Assembly: GCA_020054355.1 (NCBI GenBank)
Contig: JAGVLI010000992.1
Span: 1 to 10,693, forward strand
Direction of reading: 5' to 3'
From: Planctomycetales bacterium
Lineage (GTDB): Bacteria > Planctomycetota > Planctomycetia > Gemmatales > Gemmataceae
DNA: 10,693 bases
Below, one piece after another: positions 6,067 to 10,693 of the stretch. A program made the translations under genes and the position numbers. Position 1 is the stretch's first letter. The number at the start of each line of letters is the position of its first letter. A model generated the notes under the pieces. That model did no database searches. It was not told the origin of the DNA and saw only the letters and a list, made by a program, of their open reading frames with translations.

Positions 6067-8044
6067 ACCCAAAGCAATTGACCTCTTTTGCGGCGCCGGG
6101 GGAATGTCCCTCGGTTTCGAGCAAGCCGGCTTCGACATCGTTTTCGCGGTCGATGCGGACGGCCATCACGTCGCCGTGCATCGCCGGAATTTTCCCTTGC
6201 ACCCGACCGTCTGCCAGTCCGTCACGGACCTTACCGGCAAGGCAATTTTCGAGACCCTTGGAGGGCAGCAGAATATCGACTTGGTATTCGGCGGTCCCCC
6301 GTGCCAGGGCTTCAGCAGCATGGGACTGCGGGACGCCCAAGACCCCCGCAATTCGCTGGTCGATCACTTTGCGAGACTTGTCAACGAAATCCGCCCGAAG
6401 GCTTTCGTCATGGAGAACGTGCCGGGGATGGCGACCGGCCAAACCAAGCTCATCCTCGACCGGGCAATCGATTTTCTCGAAGCGAGTGGCTATGTCATCG
6501 CCAAACCGGTCAAGGTTCTGGATGCGAGCGACTTCGGTGTGCCGCAAAAACGGAAGCGCCTGTTTCTGCTCGGCGTGCGCTCCGACATCGGCGTTTGCCC
6601 GACCTATCCGATCAGTTCCAAGACCGGCCAGCCGCAACGCCCGACAGTTTGGCAAGCCATCGGCGATCTTCCCGATGTGGAGAACGACGAGGGCTTGTTC
6701 GCATCCGACGAAACCGCATACGACCGCCGCCCCGATGCCGAGTATGCAAAAGTGGCGCGGGGCGAGCTCGACGATCCGACAGACCACTCTCATCCCCGCC
6801 GTTGGGACAGAACGCGCTGTTCGGGGTGCTTGCGGATTCGCCATATGGCGAAGGCCGTCGAACTTTATCGTGCTACACCTCCAGGCCATACGGTTCCGGG
6901 GCACAAGTTACCGAAGCTGGATCCGGACGGCATTTGCTCGACATTGCGGGCCGGTTCGGATTCCACCCACGGTTCGTACACCGCTCCGCGCCCAATTCAC
7001 CCATACCGCCCTCGGTGCATCACCGCCAGGGAGGCTGCGAGATTGCACGGGTTCCCCGATTGGTTCGCGTTTTACCCAACGAAATGGCATGCCTACCGCC
7101 AAATCGGCAACTCCGTTTGTCCTCCGGTCGCCCGGGCGGTTGGATACTCGATCATGGATGCGTTGGGCATCGCGCCCATCAAGCCCCGAAAGTCAGTCGA
7201 CTTGCCGGTCGGGTTTGATTTGCCCGACGACCGCCCGCGCACCCTGCGGCGCATCTCGCATGTCCGCAACTACCCGCCGGTGGTCCGATACCTCTTCGCG
7301 AAAGCCTTCCACGAAAAAAGCCAACGGCTCTGGCGAGCTAAGTTCACCTTCGAGGACGTTCGGGAAGCAATCGGGGCCACGGGTGTCAAATTGCCGTGGA
7401 CCCGAGCCGACACGTTTATTCAAGAGATTGCCCGAAGTCGAAACGTGCTGCAAATCCTCGAACCGTGCCTGAAGCACGGATACAGCATCGCTCCACTCGC
7501 AGGTCGCTTCATCGGCGAATTTCGACCTGCGGACGAACCTGGATCCATTACCGAAAAGGATGCCATTGAGGTTCGCAGCGGCGATCTGGCAAACGCACTG
7601 CCCATCGAAGCCGCCGTACCCCTGGATTTTCGAGACCTTGGAGCGCTGGCGGAGCTATTCCACGATCCCGGCATTGCCAAATCTCTTTGGCACGAAGGCA
7701 TCGAAGTCCAGTTAGTTTCAGGACCGCACGGTCTCGTCAATAACCGGGTCGCCGAGTATCGATTGACCAACGGAACCGGGTATGCAGGCGGCGGTGTGAT
7801 GGCGATCCTGCCGCACGGCGGGCAGCCAACCAAATCGAGGGTGCGCAGACTCCTCCAACCGCTGGCCCAATCCGAAGTTCTTGTGGTGTTCCCCGTTACC
7901 GGCGAACATGTGGTGGCCGTCCGATTCGAGTTGATGGCTGGACTGCTGCGCGAAATCAAACGCTGTGCCTTCCGCGTTTTGCACAAGAAGGTGGCAAACC
8001 AGGCACTTCGGCAAAGCGGACGCCACGCTCGCAAAGTCAAGTAG
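6038..8044 (+). CDS. DNA (cytosine-5)-methyltransferase with long C-terminal extension
   Basis: This gene transfers methyl from S-adenosylmethionine to C5 of cytosine in a target sequence. From ATG 6038 it is 668 residues. The C5 motifs are in canonical order: motif I AIDLFCGAGG (13-22), motif IV GGPPCQGFSS with nucleophile C89, motif VI ENV (E126), motif VIII QKRKR (170-174), a target-recognition region about 185-325 containing a CSGC pair and HPRRWDR, motif IX TAREAARLHGFP, and motif X QIGNSVCPP (355-363; many relatives lack this extra Cys). After motif X an extension of about 290 residues follows, which simple Type II enzymes lack. Its start (FTFEDVREAIGATG, then TFIQEIARSRNVLQIL) looks like a helical, possibly winged-helix region. 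An in-frame GTG at 5993 would add 15 unconserved residues, so ATG 6038 is preferred. Overlap with the glycosylase suggests coupled translation; a nuclease gene follows after 18 bp. The recognition sequence cannot be read from the protein. Confidence 0.95.
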   Translation: MVETAKRKARPKAIDLFCGAGGMSLGFEQAGFDIVFAVDADGHHVAVHRRNFPLHPTVCQSVTDLTGKAIFETLGGQQNIDLVFGGPPCQGFSSMGLRDAQDPRNSLVDHFARLVNEIRPKAFVMENVPGMATGQTKLILDRAIDFLEASGYVIAKPVKVLDASDFGVPQKRKRLFLLGVRSDIGVCPTYPISSKTGQPQRPTVWQAIGDLPDVENDEGLFASDETAYDRRPDAEYAKVARGELDDPTDHSHPRRWDRTRCSGCLRIRHMAKAVELYRATPPGHTVPGHKLPKLDPDGICSTLRAGSDSTHGSYTAPRPIHPYRPRCITAREAARLHGFPDWFAFYPTKWHAYRQIGNSVCPPVARAVGYSIMDALGIAPIKPRKSVDLPVGFDLPDDRPRTLRRISHVRNYPPVVRYLFAKAFHEKSQRLWRAKFTFEDVREAIGATGVKLPWTRADTFIQEIARSRNVLQILEPCLKHGYSIAPLAGRFIGEFRPADEPGSITEKDAIEVRSGDLANALPIEAAVPLDFRDLGALAELFHDPGIAKSLWHEGIEVQLVSGPHGLVNNRVAEYRLTNGTGYAGGGVMAILPHGGQPTKSRVRRLLQPLAQSEVLVVFPVTGEHVVAVRFELMAGLLREIKRCAFRVLHKKVANQALRQSGRHARKVK

Positions 8045-8062
8045 GCGAATGGATCGATTGCC

Positions 8063-8926
8063 ATGGCCGATTCACCCGCGCCCAAGCCCGAAAAATCCGG
8101 AAGAGCCAAGAAGGCTAAGAAGCCGAAGAAGCCCAACCGCTATGCTGGCATCGTGTCGGACATTTTTCACCGGTACTACCAGGCGGGTACGACTTCGTTC
8201 GGTTTCGAGCGAGAGGAAATCGAGCGGGCCGCAACGAAGCTGAAGATCAAATTGCCGAAGAACGTCGGCGACGTGATCTATACGTTTCGCTTTCGCAAAC
8301 CGCTGCCGGAAGATATCACCAAGACGGCTCCAGAAAAATCCGAGTGGATCATTCGGCTGGCGGGGCGAGGCCGCTATCGCTTTGTGCTCGCGAAAATCAG
8401 CCGCATTGTTCCCAATCCCAGCTTGCTCGAAATCAAGATACCCGATGCAACTCCGGAAATCATCGCCCGACACGCCAAGAGTGACGAACAAGCTTTGCTC
8501 GCGAAAGTGCGCTACAATCGGCTCATCGACATCTTTCTCCGAGTGGCCGCGTACTCCCTTCAAAGTCATCTGCGGACCGCGATTCCCGACGTCGGGCAAA
8601 TCGAAACTGACGAACTCTATGTCGCGGTGAGAAACACCGGGCAGCAGTTCATCATTCCGGTACAAGCGAAGGTCGGCAAGGACCAATTGGGAATCGTCCA
8701 GGTCGAGCAAGATTTGGCGCTCTGCCAGCATGCCTTTCCGGAACTCACACCACGACTTGTTGCGGTGCAGTTCGTGAAGGACAAACATGGCGAGACCATC
8801 GCGATGTTCGAATTGGTTCTTCAGGGCGATGAACTGAAAGTCGCGGACGAGAAGCACTATCGATTGGTCTCGGCCAAATCAATCGCAAAGCAAGACCTCG
8901 ACGCGATGTCGCAACAGTCCGACTGA
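8063..8926 (+). CDS. Probable Type II restriction endonuclease, PD-(D/E)XK-like with QAK core
   Basis: This 287-residue protein directly follows the methyltransferase and is its likely restriction partner, cutting unmethylated target DNA. The N-terminus is a lysine-rich tail (SGRAKKAKKPKKPNR, 12-26) suited to DNA contact. A helical segment DEQALLAKVRYNRLIDIFL (141-159) comes before the presumed active site: IETDELYVAV (180-189) with acidic E181, D183 and E184, then 17 residues to IPVQAKVGKD with Q201 and K203. The order acid, short strand, Q-x-K matches a PD-(D/E)XK fold in which Gln replaces the second acidic residue. The following GIVQVEQDLALC (210-221) may be the helix after the core. I recall similar proteins beside cytosine methyltransferases but cannot name a characterised enzyme. 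No strong SD precedes ATG 8063. Family assignment is moderate; the restriction role rests mainly on context. Confidence 0.75.
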   Translation: MADSPAPKPEKSGRAKKAKKPKKPNRYAGIVSDIFHRYYQAGTTSFGFEREEIERAATKLKIKLPKNVGDVIYTFRFRKPLPEDITKTAPEKSEWIIRLAGRGRYRFVLAKISRIVPNPSLLEIKIPDATPEIIARHAKSDEQALLAKVRYNRLIDIFLRVAAYSLQSHLRTAIPDVGQIETDELYVAVRNTGQQFIIPVQAKVGKDQLGIVQVEQDLALCQHAFPELTPRLVAVQFVKDKHGETIAMFELVLQGDELKVADEKHYRLVSAKSIAKQDLDAMSQQSD

Positions 8927-9121
8927 AACTGCCCGATTGCGTCTTCTCCCGAAAGGGGCCGCACTATTGCCCAGGGGCGTCGCGGCTATGGCGTGAAGCT
9001 GCTCGACATGAACCCCGGAAACGTGGCCTTCGCCGACCGCGAGACCGGACCGCCTCGCCCCGCCCGATTGTGACAAACGGCCGTGCGTTGGTGCAAGGCC
9101 AATTTGCTTCGGTCAGCCAGT

Positions 9122-9191
9122 TTGGCGGACAGGGTATAAAACCCCAATAAAAACACCCTGTCCGCCAGGGGGAGAGCTTGGCGGACAGGGT
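9122..9191. repeat. Three alternating copies of TGGCGGACAGGGT
   Basis: TTGGCGGACAGGGT stands at 9122-9135 and again at 9178-9191. The inverse copy, ACCCTGTCCGCCA, is at 9155-9167. The middle copy can pair with the first (13 bp, 19-base AT-rich loop) or with the third (13 bp, 11-base purine-rich loop), but not both. Degenerate halves follow at 9259-9268 (GCCCTGTCCG) and 9281-9289 (GGCGGACGG). They could be ends of old insertion elements or a structured leader; no transposase frame is between them. Confidence 0.8.
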
Positions 9192-9215
9192 CTGTCTGCC
9201 AGCGTGGCAGGCGCG

Positions 9216-9247
9216 CGTTTCGCTCGTTTCATTCGTTTCATGAAACG
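9216..9247. repeat. 9-bp tandem repeat ending in a 14-bp perfect palindrome
   Basis: CGTTTCGCT, CGTTTCATT and CGTTTCATG follow each other at exactly 9-bp steps (9216-9242). The last unit runs into AAACG, so 9234-9247 (CGTTTCATGAAACG) is a perfect palindrome. The palindrome could be an operator for the downstream sheath gene. Confidence 0.7.
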
Positions 9248-9313
9248 GTCGAGGTATGGCCCTGTCCGTGAAACGAGGTCGGCGGACGGCAACGCACTTT
9301 GGCGTCTTTTCAG

Positions 9314-9343
9314 TTGAATGCCAGTCGGACGGACGGCTACAGT
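9314..9343 (+). promoter_or_regulatory. Possible promoter of the sheath gene
   Basis: TTGAAT (9314-9319) and TACAGT (9338-9343) are 18 bases apart, matching the sigma-70 consensus at 5 and 4 of 6 positions. The start codon lies 61 bases further on. Position and orientation fit, but such matches arise by chance. Confidence 0.3.
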
Positions 9344-9404
9344 CAATTACGATAGGATGGAGGAGAGAAGCACCTGGTCCGATCATCCGGGAGATTGCCG
9401 AGCC

Positions 9405-10693
9405 ATGGCCGTCGAGATTTCGTTTGGGGAACTCAAGGGCGCGAAGGAGTCGGTGAAGGCGCCGCCGCCGGAGACGCCGTTCCGCATCGTCGTGCTCGGC
9501 GATTTCAGCGGCCGGGCCAATCGGCAGGAAGTCGGCTCGTCGGACGACGTCGCGGGGCGGAAGAGCTACAAGATCGGCCGCGACAACTTCGACGACATCA
9601 TGGGCAAGGTCGGCGTCCAGCTGGAGTTGCCCGGCGTGGACAAGGGCGACCAGCATGCCCTGAAGTTCAAGGGCATCGACGATTTCGGCGCCGACGCGGT
9701 CTGCGCCCAGGTGGACAAGATCAACGACCTCGACGAGGACGATCAGACCAAGCTGCTGGCGGGCTTGTTGCACCATCCAGATTTTCAAGGCGTCGAGTCG
9801 GCCTGGCGCGGCCTGTGGTGGCTGCTGGCGCGGATCAAGGAATACCGTCAGGTGCAGGCGGTGCTGATGGATGTGTCGCAGGCCGAGTTCACGGCCGACC
9901 TGTTGGGCAGCGAGGACTTGACCAAGACCGGCTTGTATCAACTGCTGGTGGAGAAGCCGGCCGCGAAGATCGATGGCCAGCCGTGGGCGCTGCTGGTCGG
10001 GCTGTATAGCTTCGAGATCACCGGACAGAGCGCCAACGTGCTGGGGCGCATGGCGAAGATCGCGCGGGAAGCGGTGGCGCCGTTCCTGGCGTCGGTGCCC
10101 GTGGCGGTCGCGGACAAGGACTGGCAGTTCCCGGACGAGGTCTTCCCGAACTGGGAGGCGCTCCGCCAGTTGCCGGAGGCGCCGGTCATTGGGCTGGCCA
10201 TGCCGCGCTTCCTGTTGCGGCTGCCCTACGGCGCGAACACCAAGTCGATCGACAAGTTCGACTTCGAGGAGTGCCCCGATCCGAAAGACCTGGGCGTTTA
10301 CCTGTGGGGCAACCCGGCGCTGCTCTGCGCGTGCCTGATCGCGCAGTCCTTCGCCAAGGACGGCTGGACCTGCAAGGCCGGCACGGTCCTCGACCTGCCC
10401 GATATGGTGATGCACGTCTACACCGACGAGGACGACGACCGGGTCTCGCGGATGGCCGAGGCGATGCTGGCCCGGAAGGAAGGCGAGAAGATCGCGCCGC
10501 TGGGCTTCATGAATTTCATCTGCTCCAAGAACCAGGATGTGATGCAGCTGATCCGCTTCCAGTCGCTGGGCCAGCCGGCCAAGGGGCAAACCCTGGTGGA
10601 ACTGATGGGCCAATGGGGCCACAAGGGCGCGGTCAAGCTGCCGCCGAGCAGTTCCAAGCCGCCGGTGTCGGCCAAGGTGGAACTGAAGGGCGA
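9405..10693 (+). CDS. Contractile sheath protein, TssB-like N-terminus joined to TssC-like body (type VI secretion), 3' partial
   Basis: 429 codons are in the window and the frame is still open at its end. Residues 25-37 (PFRIVVLGDFSGR) and 83-105 (QHALKFKGIDDF, then DAVCAQVD) resemble TssB, the small sheath subunit. From about 115 the protein follows TssC, the large subunit: LLHHPDFQGVESAWRGLWWL (121-140), VLMDVSQAEFTADL (153-166), WALLVGLYSFE (194-204), AMPRFLLRLPYG (265-276), then YLWGNPALLCACLIAQSF (299-316). TssB and TssC normally are separate genes whose products co-assemble into the tube that contracts to fire the spike; here the two segments share one chain. ATG 9405 is chosen because GGGAG lies 11 bases upstream and MAVEISFGE looks like a natural start; ATG 9357 in the same frame would add 16 residues. 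GC-rich third positions contrast with the restriction island. It probably begins a contractile-system cluster. Confidence 0.85.
   Translation, partial: MAVEISFGELKGAKESVKAPPPETPFRIVVLGDFSGRANRQEVGSSDDVAGRKSYKIGRDNFDDIMGKVGVQLELPGVDKGDQHALKFKGIDDFGADAVCAQVDKINDLDEDDQTKLLAGLLHHPDFQGVESAWRGLWWLLARIKEYRQVQAVLMDVSQAEFTADLLGSEDLTKTGLYQLLVEKPAAKIDGQPWALLVGLYSFEITGQSANVLGRMAKIAREAVAPFLASVPVAVADKDWQFPDEVFPNWEALRQLPEAPVIGLAMPRFLLRLPYGANTKSIDKFDFEECPDPKDLGVYLWGNPALLCACLIAQSFAKDGWTCKAGTVLDLPDMVMHVYTDEDDDRVSRMAEAMLARKEGEKIAPLGFMNFICSKNQDVMQLIRFQSLGQPAKGQTLVELMGQWGHKGAVKLPPSSSKPPVSAKVELKG

Larger units (their letters stand above)
8927..9404. other. Intergenic region between nuclease and sheath genes, repeat-rich
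   Basis: The nuclease frame stays open after its stop, from 8927 to TGA 9071-9073, with a segment GYGVKLLDMNPGNVAFADRE. It has no good start and I do not recognise it; it may be the tail of a lost gene. From 9122 onward the region holds inverted/direct repeats, a 9-bp tandem repeat and a possible promoter, listed separately. Confidence 0.55.

Noticed and set aside
5990..6904. 304-codon minus-strand frame opposite the methyltransferase
   Set aside because: It lies wholly within the region of methyltransferase motifs I-VIII and the recognition region; no domain of its own.
9122..9191. CRISPR array
   Set aside because: Only three copies, one inverted, with unequal spacers (19 and 10-11 bases) and no cas genes.
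8964..10622. 552-codon open frame on the minus strand opposite the sheath gene
   Set aside because: It mirrors the GC-rich codon pattern of the plus-strand TssC-like gene, has no recognisable domain, and is rich in His/Arg/Leu/Gln as expected of an antisense shadow.

Overview
The window looks like chromosomal DNA from a GC-rich bacterium, most likely a planctomycete of the Gemmata type. This placement is an inference. It rests on the mix of secreted esterase/CocE-type hydrolases, a tandem universal stress protein, a sheath gene of the TssB/TssC type, weak Shine-Dalgarno use, and a short inverted-repeat element in a CTAG site. No rRNA, tRNA or CRISPR array was seen.

Left part (1-5310). A tandem UspA-type stress protein is read leftwards (1063-119). 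About 480 bases of non-coding DNA follow, holding an array of three alternating ATGTGC half-sites. Two exported alpha/beta-hydrolases are then read rightwards: an esterase D/feruloyl-esterase-like enzyme (1547-2692) and a CocE/X-Pro-peptidase-like enzyme (3133-4794). Between them sit a 126-bp MITE-like palindromic element and the decayed end of a BNR/Ycf48-like repeat protein. Directly after the CocE stop, in the same frame, is a truncated rhodanese half-domain whose catalytic cysteine position codes for arginine.

Middle part (5311-8926). Three tightly packed co-directional genes form what looks like a restriction-modification island. They encode an endonuclease III-like HhH-GPD DNA glycosylase with an intact [4Fe-4S] motif, a C5-cytosine methyltransferase with an unusual C-terminal extension of about 290 residues, and a candidate PD-(D/E)XK nuclease with a QAK core. 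The glycosylase and methyltransferase genes overlap by 29 bp; the nuclease follows after 18 bp. The simplest reading is a Type II system with its own repair enzyme for T:G mismatches produced by deamination of 5-methylcytosine. This parallels Vsr beside Dcm and the Mig glycosylase beside M.MthTI. It is the most interesting system in the window.

Right part (8927-10693). A non-coding stretch of about 480 bases carries three copies of a 13-14-bp repeat in alternating orientation, able to form two mutually exclusive hairpins, plus a 9-bp tandem repeat ending in a perfect palindrome. The window then runs into the 5' part of a contractile-sheath gene (9405 onward). It has a short TssB-like N-terminus joined to a TssC-like body and probably opens a type VI secretion or related contractile-injection cluster beyond the window.
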